A stretch of DNA of 64,000 nt from Brachynemurus nebulosus (Eukaryota; Arthropoda; Insecta; Neuroptera; Myrmeleontidae). A program made the position numbers and the translations under genes. The notes beneath the pieces were generated by a model. That model was not told the DNA's origin. It did no database searches and was given only the letters and a program-made list of their open reading frames with translations. This document shows, piece by piece, positions 22,781 through 35,300 of this stretch (its first letter is position 1; the number at the start of each line of letters is the position of its first letter). Location: NCBI GenBank assembly GCA_035578155.1, contig JAPWDM010000001.1, positions 164,459,498 through 164,523,497 on the forward strand, given 5' to 3'.

Positions 22781-23790
22781 TGATACGGCAAGCATCGGAA
22801 TATATGTATGTATTGTTAACGTCAGCAAAAATGATATACTTGAAATGGGTGAAAGCCTCTGCCTATCCTCTCATCGAGAGGATAGGACAGACAGATTTTT
22901 AATTGAAAATTAGACGTTACAAATAGTATTTGTTAAGTATAACTATAACATTGTATACAAGTATAACTATATCATACATAAATTATTTTATAGGTTAAAT
23001 AAAAATGACATAAAAGTCCAATTCGGAAACGAGAATAAAATTTATTTAGGAATTAAGAAATTTTAAATGCCTATGGAATACAAAATCTCCTTTATTTAAA
23101 AATAGAGCCATGCAGGAAACGTCCTATAAAAAAGTTGTAGAAGCAATGATCATATTTGGTGAAGAAAAATAAAGTCATACTGGGTCTAATAAGTAAAAAA
23201 AAAATAGAAAAAAATTTCAATCATTGAATATGGAATATGGAAGTTTCAAAATTATCTAACTAACGCAATTATCAAAAATCTTCAGGAAATACAAATCTTT
23301 AGGTAGAATTACTGAACTCTCTATGAGAATTACGGTGCTATGTAACTAGCTATTTTTGTTTCAGGTTGTTCTAACAGTGCCATCTTTATTGAAGTAATTA
23401 CATTTATAGATAGTAGTAACTTTTTAATACGCAAATTTTTATTAAATGAAAATGACTCATACCTTAAGAATGTAAAAATTAAATTTTGTCAAAAGTTGTT
23501 ATAATTTCTACTATCCTTTTTTGATATATTACATAGTAGATTTGTGAGAGATAATTTTATTACGAGCTTGTCTGATACATAAATTTATGTGCATTCTTTA
23601 TGCATGAATCATTTTCAGTTCATATAAATACGAGTCAGAAACTTGACTCATTTAACAGGAGGTCAATTTAATAAAATTCACAGTTACTTAAATTATTTAA
23701 ATTTATTAAATTTAATATTTTTTAATTACATTTATACAAATTAAGCATTTGAAACAAAATTCCTCATTTATTTTCACTAATTTCACTTTA
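22781..23790. other. intergenic region between genes 2 and 3
   Basis: AT-rich, no gene or repeat family recognised. Confidence 0.4.
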
Positions 23791-26700
23791 TTATTTGTAG
23801 TCTTGTAATGAAGATATCGTCGTATGATTATCGATAGTTTTATGAGTTGCCATATGTTGAACTAAAGTTTTTCGTCGTACAAAACCGCGATCACAAATCG
23901 TACAAACGTGAGGTTTTTCACCAGTATGAGTCATAATATGGACGGTTAAATTATATTTTTTATTGAAATCTTTGTCACAGTACGTACAAATAAATTTTTG
24001 TGCACCTACAGTGAAAAAATAAATTACCAAAATGTATACTCAGAAAGATTAAATAAATTATTCTAAAAACTGAATAATAAAACTACAAGAAAAAAACTCT
24101 TAAACTGTCTGTACTAAAACTAAAGTAAAAAGATTTAGAATAAATTAGAAAAATTTATATTTGCGACGTAAAGATTAAGCGCGCATCTCTGGTGGTAATA
24201 TTAGAAACAGTACCAAGCAAAAGATGTACGTATACGCTTAACTGATACAGAAATATGTATTGTACAAATTATGTGCAAGTTACTAGATTTTATGTCGTCA
24301 ATTAGCATATTCGTATATTTTTACTTGATACAACTTCTAATTTTACCATCAGAGGCGCGAGTGAGAATCTCTGCGTCGCTAATTTTTAATTATTTTAATG
24401 ACGTGATTAGTTTTGTCTCTATTAGCGACGCAACGATTATGTGAGGGCCTCTGGTGGTAAAATTAGAAGCTCTATCAAATAAAACATATACTACATGTCA
24501 CTGAGTACTGAGTCGAACATATTAACATATTTTTCTTATATAGAGATACCACAGGCATTAAATTGTGAAGTTATGACTCCATTTTATTAAACCCAACTTG
24601 TAACCACGGAGATTTGTTTATATTAGATAAACCATTAAATAAATGGTTTGACCGTCATTAAAGTAATCACATCAGTCAATTTTTTTGCTTCAATTTCTTA
24701 ATGTATTTGTAATACACAGCATTCTCTCTAGACTCTCTAGTCGATTCTCTCCTCAATGCTACATGTTTAATTGTCCATAAAAATAGGTTTATAAAAATTT
24801 AGTGCTGATTACTAGATTTTACCACGACAATTAAAAGTATACGTACATTTTTACTTGATACAGCTTCTAATTTCATTAATAGAGGCGCGAGTATGAATCT
24901 TTCCGTTGCCAATGGATATGAATTTTTGATCGTCCATCTGAACGAATTAAAGATCTTAATTAAAATCAAGAACAGAGCCGAATTTACAATTCTTTCGCCC
25001 ATGAGTCCAGCAAGATTATACGCTTCGTTCCTCCCTACACTTGTATAAGCCGAATAGAAACTTCATTCAAGTTGTTCAATGAATATAAATATAAAATATA
25101 AAAAAATGTAGGTTTTTAGTGTTTAAATCAAGTATTACGTCAAAAATGGTTTGAAAATTGCTGAAAAATTATGACCCGAAGTAGTGCCCGCTTTTATATG
25201 CTTAGATTTTATTTCCAGTTATCTATATATTTTCTGCTAATCAATTTTAAGATTTTAAGTGGAACATAGTAAGTTTTTGTAGACTTACGTTTCTTCAGAA
25301 TATTCTATACCTAAACTTGAAGAAACCTAAACTAAAATTCAATACACAATCGATATGCATTCGAAAAAATACCATGTTGGTATCATGGGAGAATTTAGCT
25401 AGAAATAGAGTGTCTATAATAAATAGAGTGGTGACATGTGTGCTGAACGCTGATTGGTTTCGGCATTTTCTATCCAAAGTTTGCGTAAAATACATTGGAA
25501 ATAAATTAAATGTTAATAAAAACCATTTATACTTTTTAATTTCAAATGTTATCGAGTGCCTGTGAAACATTATTAGTGTATGGCGGATTTTTATCCGTAT
25601 TTAAACATACACCAATATTCATATGTTCACTCCATGTCCAGCTTTGGCTGATACTTGAACACTCGATGTATTTTGGCAAATGGCCAATTCATTATGTTAA
25701 TTAAAATTGACATAGTGTTTGAAAAATTACCAAACTGGATCGGCTGGGACTCGAACCCGGATCTCTTGGTTACCAGCCAAGCGCCTTACCAACTAGGCCA
25801 CCGATCACTTGTTCGAGTGCCACTCCAATTCAGCAATCAATCAAACACAACCTCTCTCTAATGCGAGACGCAGTTTTTATACTTTTTAATTAAATTATAA
25901 TAATTTAATTAATAATTTTAATAATATTTTTAATAATTAAAAAATAATTTAATTAAAAATATTAATTTCACGCTGTCACCTCTTTAACACTTTCATTCGC
26001 CGATCACGCGATATCGCGTGATACGGCTACTCTACTATATGACCAATCACGCGATATCGCGTGACAAATATAAGAACCTGCTTATTTAACATAAAATATT
26101 TGGCCATCTCACAAAGTCTATATTTTTAGTTTGGCAATGAAAGCGTTAAATTTTGCTACTCTGGGCCCGGGCTCATAAGATCACACACCGCAATTTAGTA
26201 ATATTTAGTATTTACATTAAATTCGGTCACATGGAATGGTAAATTTAAGAAAATCAAATGACAAATTATTAAAATTAAAAATTATCATCAAACAGGCCAA
26301 TCTTATTTATCTGCAAAGAAAAAAATAAATATTTTACCTGTATGTGTATTAATATGCCATTTGAGTTCATTAGAAGATTTGAATCGTTTCGAACACATTG
26401 TACAATTGTATTTCCGTTCTGCATGTCTAAACATGTGGTTTCCTAAATCTTTTTTATGATAGAAGCCTTTCCCACATTTGGAACACACGTGCGTTCGTTC
26501 TCTGTTAGTAACCTCATGGGTAATTAGATGATTTTTCCAGGACAATTCCTCTACGAATCTTTTGTCTATTGAGACAGTTAATTTTAATTTTATGTAAAAA
26601 TAGAAACTTTGTATTGTCAAAAAAAAAAAAATTCACTTACTACAATATTTACATGTATAAGTTCGAACTCCTGTATGTGTACGTAAATGTCGATTTAAAT

Positions 26701-29311
26701 TTGACGCCAGTAAAAAAGTCAATCCACAGTATGTACACAGATGTGGCTTTTCACCGCTATGGCGCTTAAACAGAAAATTTGGTAATTATTTCGATTAGGG
26801 GTTTCCCCGCTTAATATTGACAGCAATGAAATGTTGAATCTGAATGTGACAACGTCATTTTGAACAATTTCTTATGAGTATGTAAAGGATGTAAAGTCAA
26901 GACCATGTCCCTGCCACTTGTATTCAAGGACGGACCTTTTCATGTCACAGTTTGCTACCTGGCGCTGATGATAGAGAAGCATACTAAATAGAGTTGGGAC
27001 TTGTAAGCATTTTTAATCAAATAGATGTCACAATTAATTATCATATGATTGAGTACAAAAGTATCGTCACCAAGTTATGTGTTAATGAAGAATTAAAATT
27101 TTTTAATTTAATTAATCTTTCTAGGTTGAGTTGAAGTATTTTTTTAAATATTTAATTTATTTCCAATTTATTTTAGATAAATCTTTGACGAAAAATAGCG
27201 AACTATCAAAACTCATGTCCCGACACTATTTTATTCAAGTACCATTAACGCCATCTGGTATATTAGTTACAGCGGCGTCAGTAAACGGCGTAAACTGTGT
27301 ATTTTTTTATAATGGATTATATGGAGAGTGGCAGGGACATGGTCAAGACGGTCAAGACCATGTCCCTGCCACTTGTTTTCAAGGACGGGCCATTGTATGT
27401 CACAGTCCGCCATATCAGTCCGCTATATGGCGCTGATGTACTGGGAGACAAAAAACAGCGGAACTTTTAAATATGTATGTATTACTAATTTACAGGAAAG
27501 AAAAAATAATTATACATTAGGTAAAATTGGAGTGTGATAAAATAAGTAAAATTACAAAAAGGAAAAAAAATAGGTTTACGAAAATATATCAGTTTATTTA
27601 AAATAACAAATAAATAACAATATTTAAAAAAAAATTCTTTTATAACCAGTTACAAAATTTTTGACTAATTTTCCATAGAGATTATAGAATAAGAATTTAC
27701 AACAATCTTTGTAACATCTTTTCTTTATTTAAATCCCATAAATTTTACATTTTGAAATAATAATGTTTTTTGTCATCTTTAGTTTTTAATTTTGTAATAA
27801 AAGTGATATATTATTAGTTTTATATTATTAAACAAAATTAAAAACGATTTTTACTTTGCAAAAAATCCACTTTTTAAAAATAGGTGCACTTTCGACTCGT
27901 ACGGTCATTTTCTAACACTAATCCTATGAATTAAATTGTGAAGTTTATACATTCCAAAATTAATTAAATGGTTTTTTGTTCGTGTTCTAAAAACACGTGT
28001 CTTCAGGTAGTAACTAGATACAAACAGATACAAAATGCCTGTAAATTAAGTACATTATAATTTTGTGAAAATAACAGAAATAAAAATAAAATTTTTGTAA
28101 GTAAACAATTACTAGAAAAGAAATACAAAAATAAAAATGTAAATAGTATCATGAAATTGCTGAAAATAAAGGTAAAGAGATTAGTTCGATTTGATTATTA
28201 AGTAGATATTCATTTTCTTTGCTCTTGAATATTTCCAGCGATTCTAATACATTCATTTTGTCCCACTTTTGTAATGTTTGTAATATTTTTAGCTCTCTGA
28301 TGGATGATGATCATTTTCCGAAAGTCGAGTCCTGTGCTAAAAAAAAAAGAAATGTGCTAAATTTGTTAATATACAATTAATTAAAAATAATTAATTTGTA
28401 GTAAATTTAGCAAATTTTTTTTTAATTGATTTTGCTTTGATTTGTTATTGTTACATTGGTTGGCGTATTTATACATTCGTAAGCGCACATAATAGGTAAT
28501 AATGGAAGAAATTAGTTCATGCCCATGCTTCTCACACGGAAAACTTAACATATTGCTGTCAATAACGCTGTAAAGTACTTCTTCGTAAATAAAAGGAGAG
28601 CACTGAGAAGATTCAACTTTTTCAATAAAAATTTTCTCCAAAGCACAAACGATATTAAATATTTTAGTGTGGGGGTGAATAAAATTACTCCTTTTCAGTT
28701 GAATTAGATTAACTGGTGAATTATGCATAGAATATTGTCCACTTTGTATGGAATTTAAACAAATCTCACAATCAGTAGCTTTTAAGATTTTTTGGCAAAT
28801 ATATTCCGTAACATAATATAACACAAACTCAATAGGGTCATATTCAGGATGCGTGTAATCGTGATCCATTACTATATTTTCTACATTCCAGTCTTCGATT
28901 CTTACGGCCTCACGTAGACGCTTTTTTAATAACTCAATCTTTGAAGTATCGCAATGAGAAGAAGCAGAAATTTCTTTCAAATTCGATAAAGATATTAAAG
29001 ATTTATGTGTTTCGAGAATTGTACAGTTCCCTGTTTTAGGAGGTTTTAAAATACTGTACAAAGTCAAAATGCGAAGAAATTTGAAGAAAAGTAGGCGTTG
29101 AAGGATGGTCATTACATCCACCCGTAGCTCTAACCGTTCCAAAAAATTGCTAAAGAAAAGAAAATTCGTTATTCCATTTGCATTTAATAAAATAATATAC
29201 TTAGTGAACAAGAAAAAATAGAAATATAATTTTATCTTTTCAACCTTTATAAATGACTGGTTAATTTTAAAAGTGGCATAATTTCAAAAAAAATTTAGAT
29301 GAAGAAAAAAA

Positions 29312-29349
<38 letters not shown>

Positions 29350-32300
29350 AGTCTATTATGCCACTTTCAAAATTAACCAGTCAAATATGTAACTGCACTG
29401 ATATTTATCAACTTTTATAAATAGAAAAGATTTTTTATAATTACAAAATAAGAAGAATGTGACCAAAAACTGTGATGAAGGGTTAGTAAGATGTTAATAA
29501 TTCGTGTAGAAAGCATAAAATAGATGTTAAATTTGAATATGTTAGCCATTAGAAACTCCAAAAGACACACCAAAAGATTATCCCACATTAAGAAAATATC
29601 GATCAACCTCTAAAGCATCTTGATTTATTGCTCCAGTTAATATATTTGGTAGCCCTTTTTGTGAAAAATCGGTTATTATATCGATGGTAGATTTTACCGT
29701 CATTCTGAGACCTTCTGCAGTTTCTCTAGTAAGATAAGCAGAACTATCCAGAGTTTTGTTGTCGATTTTTTTCTCCCACTCGTCTATTACTTTTAGTGCA
29801 TTTTGTAAGACCTGAAACATTTCCAGTTTTCATTAAATTTAAGGCTTCAAAGTCAAATTTACAATGGATGCAAAAACTAATAATGATGACACTTTCACTT
29901 AAGTGTCTTAATAACTATTAAAGCTCACTTTGAAATGAGCATCACCAACTTTGATTCCTCTTCGTTGCTCATTAAGAGCATCAAACAATGAGTTCATAAA
30001 AAGGCAAAATTGGATTGTGCTTTCACACTTTTCTAACCCTGGAACTTTTCTATCGCGGTAGAAGTATAACCCATCAGCAACAGACTTGCTAAAAATCTAT
30101 AACACAATTTATTACTTTTAGTATAAATACCAATATGAGATATCAACAAATGTAAAAAAAAGTTTGCCTGCACTGCAAGTTTAACCCTCATTTTTGAACA
30201 GGAATTTAAATTTAAATGATGTTTGGTTAACTTTGGGCATACTCTAAAAGACCCAGGAATTTTTGAATCTGCATCAAATAAAATTTGAAAATGTTCCCAT
30301 TTAATCAGTTCCTCTTTTGGGTCAAGCTATATGAATAAAAGAATAAAATTAAAAAAGCTACGCGACGTTGGCGCCGCGACAATTTTTTTTTTAACATATA
30401 AATTAGCATTAAAACAATAAAAAAAGTTTCTTAATCATCAAAATATTTTTTCTTAATACTCTTAAATTTGCTCTATTGAAGCGCCAAATTCTTTTTGGAT
30501 TTAATTATATAATTAAAGAGAAAAAAATTGAAAACATCAAAAAAGAAAAAAATTTCGCGGTGCTAACTTCGCGTAGCTAATTAAAAAGAGATATTGAATA
30601 ATTTCTCAATAATCTTAGATTAATGATGATATCAAGTTTACCAACATCCACAATAATCTTAGATTAATGATGATATCAAGGAGTATTAATTAAATACCTG
30701 TAGAGATCCATTATTATATAAGCGATTTCTCACGTTTTTAATAAGGTGGGGAGGATCTGAAAAAATATATATTTTTCGATGAGGTTCACTTGGTAGTGTG
30801 AAATAATTTTGCAAATCCACTCTTTTGCCGCTAGCTCCTAATTGAGTCCAACAACTCCGATTTGTTGATGCACCATCACTTACAATTCCATGCACCATAG
30901 CACCTGCTCCCTCCAATAATATAATACATTTAACTATTAATTTAGCCAACATATCACTTTTTACAGGACCTCTTGATGCAAAAACTGCTACTGTTTGTGC
31001 GTAATCGTCAAATAAAGGCTTGAACATAAAAACTAGTCCATGATTAGCCTTTTCGTTCAGAGTAGGCTGAGATTCATTTTCTTCCCCAAAATCAATTAGT
31101 CCATCGTAAGAAAGTGTTTGGGAGTTAACAGCAATGCTCTCTCGAGTAGAAATTTCATCAAATACTAAAACTCCATGTTTTTGTATATCTGATTTGGTGG
31201 ATAGAAATTCTGTAAAAATTTTAAAAAATTGTGGATCGAAACCACACTTCGGTTTAATCTTCCTTATATTCCTTATTTTAAAAAAGAAAATATTAATATT
31301 ATAATCAATAATTAATTACAAATATTTTATGCTATAACTAACATGTTACCTTCTAATAGTAGTAACAGAAGGAAGTGGTAGAATATTATTATTTCTAATA
31401 AAATCATAAGTTTTAGGTGATCTCATGCGTAATAATATACAAAGCATGAGCCAATTTTCTCCGTATCGTTTACCTTTGTTTCGGCACGTGGATGCTTGAA
31501 AAATCTCCCAAATCACACTTTGATGATGTTCTGGAAAATTATTATTTTTCAACAGTTGTTCCAGAGTTTCCTTCTTGATATCTAGCACTTTTTTCTGATG
31601 ATCTAATAATTGCTCTTTTAATGTTATGTTAGCTGTTTTCAATCGCTTGTATTTCCTTTTAGTATTTTTTAATTTTTTATTTTTCGCTTGAATATGCTCT
31701 TTTAATTTTGTTGGATGTTCTACACGTACTTTTTTTGCTTCTGATTGATTTTTTTGTCGTAATTGCTTCCGAGCTAAGGTTCGTTTACCCTGAAAACAAG
31801 ATCGACATTGAATAGAATTAATTAAAAGATGGCAATGTTTGTGTCTCAAAGTATTGGTGCAATCCAAAAAAGTCACTTCGCTTTTTATTTTTTGTAATTC
31901 AGGTGATACTGAACATCCACGACAGACATTCAGAGACTCAATTAAAAACAATATATCTTGTAATTCAGCCTCACTCTTCACCAACTTATCGATTTTCAAT
32001 AAATCAATTTGCACTAGGCGATGATATACATTTATGTGCAATTCTAGATTCTGATTAATTATAACTTCTTTTTGTGCAATAGTACCAAGACTTCCATGAA
32101 TATTCTGGAATACTGTTTTTGAAAAAACAACTATAGACATTTTCTCATAATTATAATTGGTTTTTGTCCAATTAGAAGGTAAAGACAGTGAAAAGTTCAA
32201 GATTTGATTGAATGAGAATATGTTTCCTTCATTCTTTATATTGCTGGAGCTAACATTAGTATCATTATTAAATGTATCATGTACATCGTACAAATTTGTA

Positions 32301-35300
32301 TCAAAACTTTCCACTGGAGCTAATGTATCAACAGGACTTTGCGAATATGAATTTTGTTGATCTCCTTCAGATACAATAAGGTCTAATTGTGGTAGAGCTT
32401 CTTGATTGAATGAGAATATGTTTCCTTCATTCTTTATATCGCTGGAGCTAACATTAGCATCACTATTAAATGTATCATGTACATCGTACAAATTTGTATC
32501 AAAACTTTCCACTGGAGCTAATGTATCAACAGGACTTTGCAAATATGAATTTTGTTGATCTCCTTCAGATACAATAAGGTCTAATTGTGGTAGAGCTTCT
32601 TGATTGAATGAGAATATGTTTTCTTTATTCTTTATATCGCTGGAGCTAACATTAGCATCACTATTAAATGTATCATGTACATAGTACAAATTTGTATCAA
32701 AACTTTCCACTGGAGCTAATGTATCAACAGGACTTTGCGAATATGAATTTTGTTGATCTCCTTCAGATACAATAAGGTCTAATCGTGGTAGAGCTTCTTG
32801 ATTGAATGAGAATATGTTTCCTTCACTCTTTATATTGCTGGAGCTAACATTAGCATCATTATTAAATGTATCATGTGCATCGTACAAATTTGTATCAAAA
32901 TTTTCCACTGGAGCTAATGTATCAACAGGACTTTGCGAATATGAATTTTGTTGATCTCCTTCAGATACAATAAGGTCCAATCGTGGTAGAGCTTTTTCCC
33001 TCTAAAGTAGGTCTTTTATATTTTGCCTGAAAATATGTGATAATAATTTTATTGTTATCTATTTGAAAGTTATTTTGATAATTCTAATTTGTTAATTATA
33101 AATCATAAATCGATCTTACCACTGCAAGAAGCTTTCCATCAGGTGAAAATAATTTTTTTCCCCATATTATGTCTGATGCTGAAAAATGTTTTTCACAAAC
33201 TCTGTAATGAGCTTTTAAATCGTTTCGATTAATTATTTTTTCCCACAATTGACAAAGTTCTTTGTCTTTCGGGACATAAAAAAAGGAAATATTTTCTTTG
33301 TACCTCGAAGTACAATTGGGTACACAGCATGTTGTTGGCATTATGGATTAATTTAAAATTCTAGATAATGAAAAATAAACTTTCAGAAAAATCAAAACAA
33401 TTCAATAAATTATTATTCATTGACAGACTACAAAACCTCAAAAATCGAAGTTGGATTTTGAATTGTCTAAAATTGGCGCTCATTCAGTCTCCCAGTACAT
33501 CAGCGCCGTCTGGTATATTAGTTACAGCCGTTACAGCGGGGTCAAAAAACGTCCCATTTTTTTATAATGGACTAAATGGATAGTGGCAGGGACATGGTCA
33601 AGACTATATCTGTATAAGATACCAACAGGAAGAAAGTCACAGCGTATTCGTAGTGCGTAAATAAGACACAGTAATTAAACTGTGAACCAAGCGCGGATGC
33701 CGAGAGGTAACCATGGGGGTTATGACCAGTGTTGTGCTTATCCAGATAAAGTTATCTGTCATGTTATCTAGATCACGTTTTTGTTATCTATTATATTTTA
33801 TCTAGATATTTTTAAAAGAAGTTATCATTTACCTTTTTATTAAGCGAATAAAAATATAAGAAGATAACGACAATAAGCTTTTATTTTTTCTGAAAAAAAA
33901 AAATTGAAACTAAATTCATTATTTCCTCATATTCACTAACTGATATGGTAGAACTGGAATCATTTCCGCCATTAATTAGAATAACATTAGGTCGTGTAAT
34001 ATAAAATGTCGTTTTGCGACCATTTGGCCGACCATATAATTTAGATAAATATCGACACTTTTTTAAGCATTAAAGAAATGTTTAAAAGCCGTTCTTTAAT
34101 TTTAAATAGAATTCTTATTGCTTGGAATCATTTTGAACATTAGCTGGAATAACGCTAGGTCGTGGAATGTGAAATGTTTTCCGACCACTTGGCCGACCAT
34201 GTAATTCAGATAAATATCGACACTTTTTAAGCATTAGAGAAATGTTTAAAAACACTTCTTTAAATAGAATTCTTATTGCTTGAAATCATTTTGGCCATTA
34301 GCTGGAATAATGCTAGGTCGTGTAATATGAAATGTCTTTTTCTGACCACTTGATCGACCATGTAATTCAGACAGATACTGACACTTTTTTAAGTATTAGA
34401 GAAATGTTTAAAAGCCCTTCTTTAAATAGAATTCTTATTGCTTGGAATCATTTTGGCCATTAGCTGGAATAATGCTAGGTCATGTAATATGAAATGTCGT
34501 TTTCCGACCACTTGGCCGACCAGGTAATTCAGACAGATACGGACATTTTTTTAAGCATTAAAGAAATGTTTAAAAGCCGTTCTTTAATTTTAAATAGAAT
34601 TTTTATTGTTTGGAATCATTTTGGCCATTAACTGGAATAATGCTAGGTTGTGTAATATGAAATGTCGTTTTCCGACCACTTGGCCGACCATGTAATTTAG
34701 ACAGATATCGATACTTTTTTAAGCATTAAAGAAATATTTAAAAGCACTTCTTTAATTTTAAATAGAATTCATTCAGTCTGGGCATTTTTTTGGGCATAAA
34801 GTTAGCTCGCTTTTTTTTTTTAAGAACGAAAAATGTACTATGTTGTGCCAGGCGGGATATCATGGGCCGTAAGTAAAAAAATTTTTTACTTACTGGGCCG
34901 TATTAAATTACAAAACATGCGATTTTTATTTATCGCCAAAAAGATTTACATAAAATTGGAAGTTTCTCAGAACTTTCTGTTAGTTGATAATTTTTTAATG
35001 GTTTAGTTATTCTGCTTATTCTATAAATTGTCTAACTTACCTTCTATACCTACGTTGTAACTTTATTCGTGTTGGTTTCCTGAACCATACGAATATTTAT
35101 ATTCTTACTAATTTTGATAAATAACTGGATTGAATGAGAAAGCACTATTCTGATCTAAATAATTATCGAAAATTTTAAAATATAAGATCCGATATGATCA
35201 GTACGAACGCTCTTACTATTGCCCGCAATTTCAAATAGATCATAATTTTCGAATAATAAAAATCAAGAAGGTACTGATTTTGAACAAAAAAAGAAATTAA

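Larger units (their letters stand above)
27359..33596 (-). mobile_element. 6.2 kb P-superfamily DNA transposon
   Basis: 6238 bp, CATGTCCCTGCCAC at the left and its exact complement GTGGCAGGGACATG at the right, flanked by a perfect 8-bp target duplication GTCAAGAC (27351-27358, 33597-33604). A subterminal inverted pair GGCGCTGATGTACTGGGAG also matches between the two ends (27431-27449; complement near 33496-33514). P elements make 8-bp duplications; the Drosophila P target consensus is GGCCAGAC, which agrees with GTCAAGAC at 6 of 8 positions. It encodes a THAP/P-type transposase (28381-33341) and sits in intron 2 of ZAD gene 3, same strand. The ends look intact. Confidence 0.93.

Noticed and set aside
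22476..22913. 145-codon open frame
   Set aside because: Lies across the inverted repeats of the MITE at 22352-22780; GC-richer repeats create chance frames on both strands.
19910..25808. Two functional tRNA-Thr genes
   Set aside because: Both fold as tRNAs, but they share non-tRNA flanks on both sides and have a GGT anticodon; annotated as SINEs.
25655..25861. 68-codon open frame on the + strand
   Set aside because: Antisense to the SINE.
33731..34860. A hAT element starting CAGTGTTGTGCTTATC at 33728
   Set aside because: The left end looks hAT-like, but no matching right end or 8-bp duplication was found.
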